This document shows, piece by piece, positions 28,180 through 38,131 of a stretch of DNA of 64,000 nt. Positions within the stretch are counted from its first letter, which is position 1. Every line of letters begins with the position of its first letter. The position numbers and the translations under genes were made by a program. The notes beneath the pieces are model-generated. The model was not told where the DNA came from, ran no database searches, and saw nothing but the letters and a program-made list of their open reading frames with translations. The stretch covers positions 1 through 64,000 of the forward strand of contig JAIXHQ010000016.1 in NCBI GenBank assembly GCA_030145715.1, read 5' to 3'. Source of the DNA: Sphingopyxis sp. (GTDB lineage Bacteria > Pseudomonadota > Alphaproteobacteria > Sphingomonadales > Sphingomonadaceae).

Positions 28180-29285
28180 AGCGTCGTCATCACCCGCTGC
28201 GGATCGAGCGCATAATGATGCGCGACCGCACCGGCGATCACGCTTTCCAGGCTGCGCGTGGGTTTCAGGTCGCGCCCCTCGTAACGCGCCGCGGTGTTCA
28301 GGCCCGGCCAGTCCGCCGACACCGTGCCGCCCGCCGCCAGCCCGCCGCCCAGCAACATCGCGGTCGATGCGGTGCCGTGGTCGGTGCCGCCCGTTCCGTT
28401 GACTTCGACCGTGCGGCCAAATTCCGTCGCGACGATGACCAGCGTGTCGGTCCATGCAGCGCCAAGGCCGGTCTGAAGCGCGCCCACGAGTTGATCGAGC
28501 CCCCGCAATTGTGCCGCAAGGCGTCCGCGCTGGCCGCTGTGGGTATCCCAGCCGCCGGTTTCTACCATCATCACGCGGGCGCCGTCGGCGGGCAGCATCA
28601 GCGATGCCGCCAATTTGCCAAGATCGGCGCCGTTGCGTCCGTTGTTGCCGCCTATGTCGCTGGCCAGTTCCTGCGTTCGGATCGCGCTGTCCCATAGCGG
28701 GTTCAACAGGGGATCGTCCTGATACAGCGCCGTCAGCCGTGCGATCAGGTCGGCGTCGGCCTGTGGCAGGCGGCTGGGCGCGTAAGTGCCGACCTGCACC
28801 GATCCCCGCATCGCCAGCGGCACGGCAGGGGCGATCGCGATCGCGTCGCGTTCGGCGGCGGGAAGCAGTGTCAGCAACCTGCCGACCCAGCCGTCGTCAC
28901 GGCCATAGGGCCGCGACCCGCCGCCTTCGAGCATATTCTGTCCGTCGAAATGCGACCGATCGCGATAGGATGTCGCAACCGCGTGCGCGAAATGCGCCTG
29001 CCGCCGCGTATAAAGGCCCGCTGTCGCCGCCAGGGCGGGGTGCAGGGTGAACATCGGATCGATCTTTGCCCCGCCCGCCGTTTCGTCGGCCATCGCGCGG
29101 CGCGCGGCGGCAAAGGCGGGGTCGCCGGTCGGTGCGACGGTGGCCAGGCCGTCCGCGGCGCCCCGCTGGATGACAAAGACAAGGCGTTTGGGCGTTGCCG
29201 CGGCGGCATAGGCAAAGCCGGGCAGGGCACCCGCCGCTGCGACGGAAATGCCCGACAGGATGATCGAACGGCGTGACAGGATCAT
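28164..29285 (-). CDS. DUF1501 domain-containing protein (Tat-type signal)
   Basis: MILSRRSIILSGISVAAAGALPGFAYA; VETGGWDTHSGQ; VIVATEFGRTVEVNGTGGTDHG. Confidence 0.9.
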   Translation of the reverse strand: MILSRRSIILSGISVAAAGALPGFAYAAAATPKRLVFVIQRGAADGLATVAPTGDPAFAAARRAMADETAGGAKIDPMFTLHPALAATAGLYTRRQAHFAHAVATSYRDRSHFDGQNMLEGGGSRPYGRDDGWVGRLLTLLPAAERDAIAIAPAVPLAMRGSVQVGTYAPSRLPQADADLIARLTALYQDDPLLNPLWDSAIRTQELASDIGGNNGRNGADLGKLAASLMLPADGARVMMVETGGWDTHSGQRGRLAAQLRGLDQLVGALQTGLGAAWTDTLVIVATEFGRTVEVNGTGGTDHGTASTAMLLGGGLAAGGTVSADWPGLNTAARYEGRDLKPTRSLESVIAGAVAHHYALDPQRVMTTLYPDV

Positions 29286-29288
29286 GAT

Positions 29289-30710
29289 CTATCTCCGCAG
29301 AAAGGCTGGGCTGGCGAACAGCATGGCGAGGCCCTGTCCGGGGCTGTCGGCACGGGCGATCGCCTGCGCCGTTTCCGGGGGCAACGCATCGGCAAGGACG
29401 AGCGGCGCGATCTGGCGCGCGTCAACGCGGTCGCCGATCCGCCCGGCGATACGGCTGGCGAGTTCGACGCGCTGCATCAGCGCGGCCGACCCGGCCCAGG
29501 TCGCGACCATATCGTCATAACCCTTTGGCGATCCGGGGCGCCATACCGGCTGGCCCAACTGGGTGAACATCGCCGCGATATTCTGCCGTTCGCCCAGCGC
29601 GGGCGCCTTTAGGGAGCGCAGCATCGACACGCACCAGTCCCAGGGCGATTTGAACATCATGGGCGCGCCGGTCCATGTTTCGGGGGAGGCGATCAGGACG
29701 CGATAGAGCGACGGAAGGTCGCCGCCGCTCCGTTCAAAATCGCGGGTCAGCCGATCGACAAGCGACGTGGGCGGGTTGTCCGTCGTGAAGTGGCGCGCCA
29801 GCTTGGTCGCGACATGGCGCGCGGTGGCGGGATGGACGGCAAGGTCGCGCAGCACCGCTTCCGCCTGTTGGCCCCTCGGCTGATCATATTTTTTTCCAAG
29901 GATCGTCTGCGCCCCCGGTTGGTGCAGCCGTTCGATGAACAATATATCCCCCGGCCGCGCGTCGGCGGGCATGAAACGCGGTCCCGCGGCGCGCCCGAAC
30001 CCCGCGACGGTCAGGCCTGTGAGCGCCTTGGCAAAGCTGGTGACGTCGGCCTGCGTATAGCCGGTCCGCACGCCCAATGTGTGCAGTTCCATGACCTCGC
30101 GCGCCAGATTTTCGTTGAGGCCGGGGGCCTGTCGGCTGCCGCGATTGCGGATACGGGCTGCGAAAACGCTGTCGGGGCCAAAGCTTTGCGCCTGATCGAG
30201 ATAGAGCAGCATCGCGGGATGCCGGACGGCGGCGATCAGCAGGTCGGAAAATTTGCCCATGATGTGCGGGCGGATCGCCATATTCTCATAATCGCCGGCA
30301 AAGCCCACCACTGTCTGCTTATCCGCCGATACGGCGAAATGATTGGCCCAGAAATGGACGAGCCGTTCGGGGAAGGGCGTCGGAGTCGCGATCGCGGCGG
30401 CAAGGCGGGCGCCCGCGGCCTCGGCATAATAGCGGCGAAAGCCCGCACGCGCCATGCGCTGCGCCATTTGCGGCATGGCGTCTTCGCCCTCGGCCGTCGC
30501 CATTTCGCGGCGCATCGCCTGGCGCTCGTCGCGATATTCGGCATAGGCGTTGGCGATCGCCTCACGCCCGGCCAGCCCCGCCAGCGCGGCGGGCGCGGAA
30601 TCATATTCGTCAAGTTGGCGGGTCAGCCAGCCCTGGGGATCGCTGACCGCCGGATCATCGAACCGGCGGCCCAGGCCAAAGCGGTTGGCGGCAAGATACT
30701 GGACTGCCAT
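29289..30710 (-). CDS. DUF1800 domain-containing protein
   Basis: NRFGLG start; FWANHFAVSADK; NENLAREVMELHTLGVRTGYTQADV. Confidence 0.9.
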   Translation of the reverse strand: MAVQYLAANRFGLGRRFDDPAVSDPQGWLTRQLDEYDSAPAALAGLAGREAIANAYAEYRDERQAMRREMATAEGEDAMPQMAQRMARAGFRRYYAEAAGARLAAAIATPTPFPERLVHFWANHFAVSADKQTVVGFAGDYENMAIRPHIMGKFSDLLIAAVRHPAMLLYLDQAQSFGPDSVFAARIRNRGSRQAPGLNENLAREVMELHTLGVRTGYTQADVTSFAKALTGLTVAGFGRAAGPRFMPADARPGDILFIERLHQPGAQTILGKKYDQPRGQQAEAVLRDLAVHPATARHVATKLARHFTTDNPPTSLVDRLTRDFERSGGDLPSLYRVLIASPETWTGAPMMFKSPWDWCVSMLRSLKAPALGERQNIAAMFTQLGQPVWRPGSPKGYDDMVATWAGSAALMQRVELASRIAGRIGDRVDARQIAPLVLADALPPETAQAIARADSPGQGLAMLFASPAFLRR

Positions 30711-30773
30711 GACAATGCCTTTCCACGCCCCAAACGCATGGTGGCGGCCATTTGTCGCAAAGCTGTCCCGGCG

Positions 30774-31940
30774 TCAGAGCGATTTGTCGTAGATCTGATA
30801 CACCCGGTTGACCTTTGCCTCGATCGCGTCGGCCACCGCGTTCATTCCCTGATTATCGTCGAGAACCCAGCCGATGTCGCCGCGCCCCGCACCATAATCG
30901 CGCACGGCGTCGCGGCGGATATATTCGATCATCATGAAAGCGAGTGTGCTGGCCATGCGGCTGTTCTGCAATTTCTTTGTAACGCCCATCAACGGCACAC
31001 GCAGGATATGGCTTTGCGGCTTGCGCAGCCACCACAGCAGGCGCGCCCAATTGAAGGGGAGCAGCGACCCGCCCATGTCGGCCAGCAACTGGTTGATGTT
31101 CGGCAGCACGATCATGAACGCGACGGGTTCGCCATCGACTTCGGCCACGCGGATCAGGTCTTCGAACACAATGTCCTTCAGCTTTTTGCCGACATAGGCG
31201 ATTTCGCTGTCGGTCAATGGGACAAAGCCCCAATTGTCCGACCAGGCATCGTTGAGCAGCCCCATGATGAGCGCCGCTTCTTCGGCAAAGCGGCGCTTGT
31301 CGACATTGCGGATGCGGATGCGCGCGTTTTTGGCGCCTGCCGCGACGATACGGTTCACGAGCGGCGGAAAGCCGTCGGCGATCGCGACGTCATAGTTCAA
31401 AAGCTGTTTGACTGGCCGGTATCCGGACGCCTCAACCCAGCCGCGATAGAGCGGGCTGTTGTGGCCCATCATCACCGTCGGCCGGTTGTCGAACCCCTCG
31501 ATCAACAGGCCGGGCTCGTCCCAGATCGATATGGACAGCGGACCCAGTGAGCGATGCATCCCCTGACCCCGCAGCCAGTCCTCGGCGGCGAGAAGCAGGG
31601 CCTGTGCGGCGGGTTCGTCTTCGGCTTCGAGCAGGCCCCAGTTGCCGGTGCCGGGCCCCATGCCCTGTTCGGCGGGCTGCAAAAGCGCGAGGTCGTCGAT
31701 ATGCGCGGATATGCGGCCGACGGTGCGGCCGTCGCGGCGCGCCAGAAACTGGTGCGCCCTGCCATGCTCGAACCACGGATTCTTGCCGGGCGTCAGGAGG
31801 GCATATACCTCGCCCTTCAGCGGTGGCACCCATGCCGGATCGCCGCGATTGAGGCGATATGCAAGCTCAACGAACTCGCGCAAATCGGCCTTTGTCTGAA
31901 CCGGATGGATAGTAATCGGACCGTCGTTATGAGCACTCAT
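30774..31940 (-). CDS. GNAT-fold protein, candidate bacterial (dihydro)ceramide synthase (bCerS-like)
   Basis: FVELAYRLNRGDPAWVPPLKGEV, FLARRDGRTVGRISAHID, GPLSISIWDEPGLLIEGFDNRPTVMMGHN; context with desaturase and spt. Confidence 0.65.
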   Translation of the reverse strand: MSAHNDGPITIHPVQTKADLREFVELAYRLNRGDPAWVPPLKGEVYALLTPGKNPWFEHGRAHQFLARRDGRTVGRISAHIDDLALLQPAEQGMGPGTGNWGLLEAEDEPAAQALLLAAEDWLRGQGMHRSLGPLSISIWDEPGLLIEGFDNRPTVMMGHNSPLYRGWVEASGYRPVKQLLNYDVAIADGFPPLVNRIVAAGAKNARIRIRNVDKRRFAEEAALIMGLLNDAWSDNWGFVPLTDSEIAYVGKKLKDIVFEDLIRVAEVDGEPVAFMIVLPNINQLLADMGGSLLPFNWARLLWWLRKPQSHILRVPLMGVTKKLQNSRMASTLAFMMIEYIRRDAVRDYGAGRGDIGWVLDDNQGMNAVADAIEAKVNRVYQIYDKSL

Positions 31941-32058
31941 ATTGGTTTCCTGAAAAGCGCGTCCTATATATATGGCGACGCATTAGGGCATTGCTGTGGC
32001 GCTGACGACCCGCTTTTGGCCATTTTGCTGCCACGAAACTATGGTTTTGGGATGAGTT

Positions 32059-33198
32059 ATGACGACGATTGCCACCCCCGCCGATCGGATAGCGACTCTG
32101 TTTGTGAAGTCGGTAACCAAGGCCGCCAAATCCGCGATTCCCGACGATATGGCGATGATCCGTGCCGCATCTGAACTGACGCGGGATTTGGTACAGCCGA
32201 ACACGCGCATTTATTGGACCGACTTTCTGGGTTCGACCCTTGTCGGTTATGCGGGCATCGCGGCGGCCATATTGGCGCCGTCGGTGATGTGGATGTTGGT
32301 CGCCGCAGCGGTCGCGATCGTCGCGCTCTATCGTGCCGGCAGCTTCATTCACGAACTCACCCATATTCGCAAAAACGCGCTGCCGGGCTTTCGCGTGGCG
32401 TGGAACGTTCTGGTCGGTGTACCGATGCTGATTCCATCCTTCATGTATGAAGGGAGCCACAGTCTGCACCACAACCGCACCAAATATGGCACGGTTGACG
32501 ACCCCGAATATCTGCCGCTGGCGTTGATGAAGCCGTGGACGGTCCCGCTGTTCGTCGCCGCCGCGGCATTGGCGCCGCTTGCACTGGTGTTTCGCTTTGC
32601 GGTCCTCACGCCGCTGTCGTTGCTGATCCCGCCGCTGCGCCGCGTCGTTGTCGCACGCTATTCGGGCATGATCATCAACCCGATGTTCCACCGCAAACCG
32701 CCGACGGGCGATTTTCGTCGCCAATGGGCGTGGCAGGAAGGCGGCGCCTGGGCCTGGTCCAGCTTGCTGGTCGCAGCGGGCGTGTTCGGCTGGGTGCCGC
32801 TGCGCGCTCTCGTCATTTTCGGCGTGATCGCCGCCGCTACGCTGGTGCTCAACCAGATCCGCACGCTTGTCGCCCATCTGTGGGAAAATGACGGATCGGT
32901 GCTGACCGTGACCGGCCAGTTCCTGGACAGCGTCAACGTGCCTCCGCCCGGTGTTCTGCCCGAATTATGGGCGCCGGTGGGGCTGCGCTATCACGCGCTG
33001 CATCACCTGCTGCCCGGCGTGCCCTATCATGCGCTGCCCAAGGCGCACCGCCGCCTCAAGGCCGCGCTGCCGGTCGATTCGCAATATCATGCCGCGAATT
33101 ACGACAGCCTGCCGAAACTGGTGGGGAACCTGATCGCCGGGTCGGCGAAGGGGGAGGGCGCCGATAATGTTGGTCGGGGGTCATCGACCCTACAGTGA
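32059..33198 (+). CDS. Membrane fatty acid desaturase/hydroxylase family protein
   Basis: Histidine boxes HELTH, HSLHHN, HALHH. Confidence 0.85.
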   Translation: MTTIATPADRIATLFVKSVTKAAKSAIPDDMAMIRAASELTRDLVQPNTRIYWTDFLGSTLVGYAGIAAAILAPSVMWMLVAAAVAIVALYRAGSFIHELTHIRKNALPGFRVAWNVLVGVPMLIPSFMYEGSHSLHHNRTKYGTVDDPEYLPLALMKPWTVPLFVAAAALAPLALVFRFAVLTPLSLLIPPLRRVVVARYSGMIINPMFHRKPPTGDFRRQWAWQEGGAWAWSSLLVAAGVFGWVPLRALVIFGVIAAATLVLNQIRTLVAHLWENDGSVLTVTGQFLDSVNVPPPGVLPELWAPVGLRYHALHHLLPGVPYHALPKAHRRLKAALPVDSQYHAANYDSLPKLVGNLIAGSAKGEGADNVGRGSSTLQ

Positions 33199-33225
33199 GG
33201 TGACGGTCGGTCGCTTTCCTGCGAC

Positions 33226-34326
33226 CTATTCCTCGGTTCGGATCAGGATCATCTCGCCGATCAGGGCGAACAGGATGAACGGCCCCCACGCCGCGAGAAA
33301 GGGCGAATAGGCGCCCAGATCACCCATCGCGAGCGCGAAATTGTCGGCGACGAAATAAGCGAAACCCAGCGCCATGCCCAGGATCGCGCGCACGAACAGC
33401 TTGCCCGACCGCGCAAGGCCGAACGCCGCGACGGCGCCGAGCAGCGGCATCAGGATTGCCGACAGCGGTCCCGAAATCTTGTGCCACAACACGCCCTTCA
33501 GCGCGCCGACGGGCCGCCCCGCGGCTTCGAGGTCAGCGATCGCCGACTGAAGCTGAAGGAAGGGAATTTCGCTGCCGTCCACTTGCGCCAGCGTGAACTG
33601 ATCGGGGCGCACATTCCTGGCCGCGACGATCGTTCCCAATTGTTCGAGAGTCCCCGAACGGCGAACGAAGCGCCTCGCGTTGGTGAGTTCCCATCCGCCA
33701 CCCGCAATCGCGCGCGCGCTGTCGGCTGACAGCATCGACGACAATACGCCGCCGGTGCGCTCATAGATGGTGACATAGCCCAGAATGATCGCCGGGCCGC
33801 TGGTATCGACGGTCGTCGCATTGATAAGGTCATTGCCGTCGCGAACCCAGATATTGGTCCGTATCCCGCTGTCTTTCGGGACTTTCTTATACTCGACCTT
33901 TTGCCACGCGCTAAGCGCCGCGGTTGATCGGGTAACGATGCGTTCGTTAAAGACGAAGCTGATCCCGGCGACGAGAAAGGCGGCGAGGAACAAGGGGGCG
34001 AGCACCTGATGCGCCGACATTCCCGACGCCTTCATCGCGACGACTTCGCTGTTCTGATTGAGCGTGATCAGCGTCAGGATCGTCCCGAGCAACACCGAAA
34101 AGGGCAGGAAGGTCTCGATAATCTGGGGCAGCCGCATCCCGACATAACGCCACACGTCGGCGTTGCTGTTACCCGCCACGCCCAGGATCTTTCCGCTTTC
34201 GCCCAGAAGATCCAGCGTTTGCAGGATCAGCACCAGCGCGAACAGGATCGAGAAAGAGCGGACGAGGAACAGGCGGCCGACATAGAGCGCCATGGTACGC
34301 GACGGGAAAAAATGGAGTTGATGCAT
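33226..34326 (-). CDS. lptG: LptG, permease of the Lpt ABC transporter
   Basis: YjgP/YjgQ-family topology; FLPFSVLLGTILTLITLNQNSEVVAMKASGMS. Confidence 0.9.
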   Translation of the reverse strand: MHQLHFFPSRTMALYVGRLFLVRSFSILFALVLILQTLDLLGESGKILGVAGNSNADVWRYVGMRLPQIIETFLPFSVLLGTILTLITLNQNSEVVAMKASGMSAHQVLAPLFLAAFLVAGISFVFNERIVTRSTAALSAWQKVEYKKVPKDSGIRTNIWVRDGNDLINATTVDTSGPAIILGYVTIYERTGGVLSSMLSADSARAIAGGGWELTNARRFVRRSGTLEQLGTIVAARNVRPDQFTLAQVDGSEIPFLQLQSAIADLEAAGRPVGALKGVLWHKISGPLSAILMPLLGAVAAFGLARSGKLFVRAILGMALGFAYFVADNFALAMGDLGAYSPFLAAWGPFILFALIGEMILIRTEE

Positions 34327-35547
34327 TTAGGTCGAACTCTCCACCGCCGGTGCCTTGCGCTGGAACAGGCGGAACATGGCGCGAATTTTCTGCGCCGATT
34401 TGGCCGCGACGCGTTCGAGTGCGCCGATCGGCTGACCGCCGGGGACATGCGCGACGGTGTAATACATCCAGATCGCCAGCCCCGCGAACAAAAGGAAGGG
34501 GACCCACAGCGCGATCAGCGGATCGATCGTCCCGCGCGCGCCCATATCCTCCGCATATTGATTGATCTTGTGCTGCGTCACCAGCAGCACGATCGACAGG
34601 AAGACGCCGAGGGAGGAGGTGGATCGTTTCGGAGGGATGGCCAATGCGATGGCGATCAGCGGGATCAGGAACATCGACACGACCTCGACGATACGAAAAT
34701 GGAAATTCGCGCGCGTTTCGAGCCGGGTCTGTACCGACTGACGCGGATCCTTTCCGGCGACGAACAATTCGGGGATCGTCATTTCGCGATCGGCGCCGCC
34801 ACGGGTGCGGAACGCCTCGATCTTTGGCAGCGGGATCGGCAGGTCGTGGTTGTCGAACGTCAGCACGCGCGGCACCGCGAATTTCGGCGATTCGTGGATC
34901 AGCACGCCCTGCGACAGGCGCAGGATGATGGTGTTCGGATCGTCGGTGGCAAGGAACTGACCCCGCGCCGCGGTCGCCGAAACGCGCTGTCCGTCCTTGT
35001 TGTCGCCGCGGACGAAGATGCCGCGCAGCGATCGCCCTTCGTCATAGCTTTCCTCGATCCTGAGCGTCATGCGGTCGCCCAATTGGGTAAATTCGCCCAC
35101 CTTGATCGACGCGCCCAGTGCGCCCGACCGCAGTTCGAATTGCAGTCCTTCATAGGCATAGCGGGCGACGGGCTGAACAAAACCGACGATCGCCAGGTTC
35201 AGCGCGGCGAGCGCGATGGCATAGGCATAGGGCACACGCATCAGCCGCCCAAAGCTCATGCCGACACCCTTTAGCACGTCGAGTTCGCTTGACGTCGCCA
35301 GCCTGCGAAAGGCGAGCAGGATGCCCAGCATTAGTCCGATCGGAATGCCGAGCGAGAGATATTCGGGAATCAGGTTGGCGAGCATCCGCCACACGACGCT
35401 GACCGGCCCCCCTTCGGTCGCGACGAAATCGAAAAGGCGCAGCATTTTTTCGAGCACGAGCAGCATCGCCGACAGGACGAGGGTGCCCAGCATCGGAAAG
35501 AAAATGAGCCGCGCGATATAGCGGTCGATGGCAGGAAGCTTATTCAA
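34327..35547 (-). CDS. lptF: LptF, permease of the Lpt ABC transporter
   Basis: DRYIARLIFFPMLGTLVLSAMLLVLEKMLRLFDF; LGIPIGLMLGILLAFRRLATSSELDVLKGVGMS. Confidence 0.9.
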   Translation of the reverse strand: MNKLPAIDRYIARLIFFPMLGTLVLSAMLLVLEKMLRLFDFVATEGGPVSVVWRMLANLIPEYLSLGIPIGLMLGILLAFRRLATSSELDVLKGVGMSFGRLMRVPYAYAIALAALNLAIVGFVQPVARYAYEGLQFELRSGALGASIKVGEFTQLGDRMTLRIEESYDEGRSLRGIFVRGDNKDGQRVSATAARGQFLATDDPNTIILRLSQGVLIHESPKFAVPRVLTFDNHDLPIPLPKIEAFRTRGGADREMTIPELFVAGKDPRQSVQTRLETRANFHFRIVEVVSMFLIPLIAIALAIPPKRSTSSLGVFLSIVLLVTQHKINQYAEDMGARGTIDPLIALWVPFLLFAGLAIWMYYTVAHVPGGQPIGALERVAAKSAQKIRAMFRLFQRKAPAVESST

Positions 35548-35678
35548 TCTTTCGTCGCCCCATCACCATGATTTGGCCGCAGTTGTTACCGATATGCCGA
35601 TTCAAGGGCGACAGGGACCCATGTCGGCGCGCGTTTTCGCTCGCGGGGATGGCTATAGCCTCTGGAGGTATTGAGGTC

Positions 35679-36185
35679 ATGTCGAAAATATATCTCGCCG
35701 GATTGCTTGCTGCCGGTGCGTTGATCGCGCCCGTCGCGGCGCAGGGTGCCGCACTGGGGCCGAGCGCCGCCCTGTGCAACAGCAACGCCACCGCCGTCCA
35801 GGTCGAGGTTCGCGGCTTCAAACAGCGCACCGGCACGGTCCGCGTACAGATTTACGGCGCGAACAACAGCTATCTGGAAAAGCGCAAATGGCTGGAGCGG
35901 ATCGATGTGCCGGTTTCGCGCGAGGGCACGATGGCGATCTGCGTCCCGGTCAAGGAACAGGGCAGCTATGTCGTTTCGGTTCGCCATGACATCAACGGCA
36001 ACGGCAAGTCGGACCGCAAGGACGGCGCGGGCCTGTCGGGAAATCCCGACATGAAGGTCAGCGACTTCATCTTCAAGCGCAAGCCAAAGCTGGCGCAGGT
36101 GAGTTTCGCGGTCGGCGACGCGACCAAGCGGGTGCCGGTGGTACTGAATTACGTCAACGGACTGTCTTTCGATCCGGTGAAATAG
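35679..36185 (+). CDS. DUF2141 domain-containing secreted protein
   Basis: MSKIYLAGLLAAGALIAPVAAQGA signal; VRVQIYGANNSYLE...YVVSVRHDINGNGKSDRK. Confidence 0.8.
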   Translation: MSKIYLAGLLAAGALIAPVAAQGAALGPSAALCNSNATAVQVEVRGFKQRTGTVRVQIYGANNSYLEKRKWLERIDVPVSREGTMAICVPVKEQGSYVVSVRHDINGNGKSDRKDGAGLSGNPDMKVSDFIFKRKPKLAQVSFAVGDATKRVPVVLNYVNGLSFDPVK

Positions 36186-36191
36186 GGACTT

Positions 36192-37166
36192 ATGGCCAGC
36201 GTCGCGCTTCTTTCGAATCCTCGCTCGACAGGTAATCGCGCCCTGTTGCCGCGCGTTCGCGAATATTGCGCGGCCCATCCAGATATTTTCCATTACGAGG
36301 TCGAGGATGTCGACCAGATCGAAAAGGCCGTCCGCACCATGGCGATGGTCGGTCCGCGCGTCGTCGTCATCAACGGCGGCGACGGGACGGTGCAGGCGGC
36401 GCTGACCGAGATTTACTCGGGTGGCCATTTCGATGGATCGCCGCCGCCGGTCGCCGTGCTTCCCAACGGCAAGACCAATCTGATCGCGCTCGATCTTGGC
36501 GCAGAGGGCAACCCGATCAAGGCGCTGCGCCGCGTCGTCGAACTGGTGGAAAGCGGCCGGCTGGAGGATCATGTGATCGAGCGCCAGTTGATTTCGCTCG
36601 ACAGCGGCGACGAAACGCGGCCGGTGCTGGGCATGTTCCTAGGCGGGGCCTATCTGGCCGATGTGATGATCTATTGCCGCGACCGTATCTATCCGCTGGG
36701 CCTGCCCAATGGGGTGTCGCATGTCCTGGCGGCCATCCTGGGCCTGTTCGCGATCATTTTCGGTATCGGTGGCGGGCGGTTCCCGCCCAAGCCGCAGCCG
36801 ATGACCGTGTCGCTGATCCGCCATGGGGAATTCGAGGGCAAATTCTCGCTGCTGATCGTCACGACGCTGGAAAAGCTGTTGCTCAGTATTCGTACCAGCG
36901 GGCCGCCCGGCAGCGACGGCAATATGAAATTGCTTGCGACCGACAGCAATGTCGGCGCCATGTTCCGGATGCTCGGCGCGACCTGGCGCGGAACATTGGG
37001 ACAAAAGCCGCTCGACGGTGTGCATTTCCAGCAGGGCGATGAAATCCGTATCGAAGGCGAACGATCGAGCGTCATTCTGGACGGAGAGCTGTTTCAGGCC
37101 AAGAACGGCATGCCGATCATCCTGACATCGACCCAGCCGGTTCCGTTCCTGCGCCTCGCCGCCTGA
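36192..37166 (+). CDS. Diacylglycerol kinase-like lipid kinase, candidate ceramide kinase
   Basis: VVVINGGDGTVQAALTEI (GGDGT), LPNGKTNLIALDLG. Confidence 0.8.
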   Translation: MASVALLSNPRSTGNRALLPRVREYCAAHPDIFHYEVEDVDQIEKAVRTMAMVGPRVVVINGGDGTVQAALTEIYSGGHFDGSPPPVAVLPNGKTNLIALDLGAEGNPIKALRRVVELVESGRLEDHVIERQLISLDSGDETRPVLGMFLGGAYLADVMIYCRDRIYPLGLPNGVSHVLAAILGLFAIIFGIGGGRFPPKPQPMTVSLIRHGEFEGKFSLLIVTTLEKLLLSIRTSGPPGSDGNMKLLATDSNVGAMFRMLGATWRGTLGQKPLDGVHFQQGDEIRIEGERSSVILDGELFQAKNGMPIILTSTQPVPFLRLAA

Positions 37167-37172
37167 GCCGTC

Positions 37173-38033
37173 GTGCCTGAACTGATCGATCTGGTCCGCG
37201 ACGAATTGTCCGCCCCCGTCGACCCGCGCGCCGCAGCGATGGCGCGCGCGATCGCCGCGCAATATCCCGGCAGCGCGCGGGCGGTGCTTTTTTACGGAAG
37301 CTGTCTGCGCGAAAGCGAACTCGACGGGCTGATGCTCGATTTCTACCTGATCGTTTCCGATTATGGCGATGCCTATCCCCGGCGCTGGATGGCGGTGGCC
37401 AACCGGATGATCCCGCCCAATGTCTATCCGTTTCAGCACGACGGGCTGATCGCCAAATATGCGGTGCTGAGCGAAGCCGATTTCGACCGGCTGAACGGTG
37501 TCGAGACGCGCAACGTGTCGGTGTGGGCGCGCTTTGCCCAGCCGTCGCGGCTGGTGTGGGCGGTCGACGACACGGCGCGCGACCGCGCCATCGCTGCGGT
37601 GTCGCGCGCGGCCCCGACCTTGCTGGCGGCGGCGGGCGCGATCCCGGGCGAAGCTCCGCTCGACTGGTGGCGGCGCGCCTTCACGCTGACCTATTCGGTC
37701 GAGCTTCGCGCCGAAAGGACGAGCCGGGCCCAATCGGTGGTCGATGCCGATCCTGAAAGATATGAACGGTTCAGCCCGGCCTCGATAGCGGCGGTTCCGG
37801 CGGCGGCGCGCGGCGGCGGCTGGGCCCGGCGCCGATGGGAAGGAAAGCTGCTCAGCGTCGCGCGGCTGGCGAAGGCCAGCCTGACCTATGCCGGGGGAAT
37901 CGATTATCTGGCGTGGAAGATCAACCGCCACGCGGGCACGCGGATAGAGATCAAGCCATGGCAACGCCGCTGGCCGCTGGTCGCCGCGCTGACGCTGGTG
38001 CCCCGGCTGATGAAAAGCGGGGCGATCCGCTAG
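37173..38033 (+). CDS. Nucleotidyltransferase-like protein, degenerate catalytic motif
   Basis: AVLFYGSCLRESELDGLMLDFYLIVSDYG resembles GS...DxD NTase motif but reads D-F-Y; 6-nt gap to lipid kinase. Confidence 0.6.
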   Translation: MPELIDLVRDELSAPVDPRAAAMARAIAAQYPGSARAVLFYGSCLRESELDGLMLDFYLIVSDYGDAYPRRWMAVANRMIPPNVYPFQHDGLIAKYAVLSEADFDRLNGVETRNVSVWARFAQPSRLVWAVDDTARDRAIAAVSRAAPTLLAAAGAIPGEAPLDWWRRAFTLTYSVELRAERTSRAQSVVDADPERYERFSPASIAAVPAAARGGGWARRRWEGKLLSVARLAKASLTYAGGIDYLAWKINRHAGTRIEIKPWQRRWPLVAALTLVPRLMKSGAIR

Positions 38034-38131
38034 AGTGCCGGTTTTGACGGAATCAAAAAAGGCATTCTAGATTCTTGTTTTCCGTGATGTCCGAGCCGCG
38101 AAATGTCCCATTTCACTCGCAATCACCCTCA

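Noticed and set aside
29790-31550. 586-aa + ORF opposite DUF1800 and the GNAT gene
   Set aside because: Runs across two convincing genes on the other strand; no recognisable domain.
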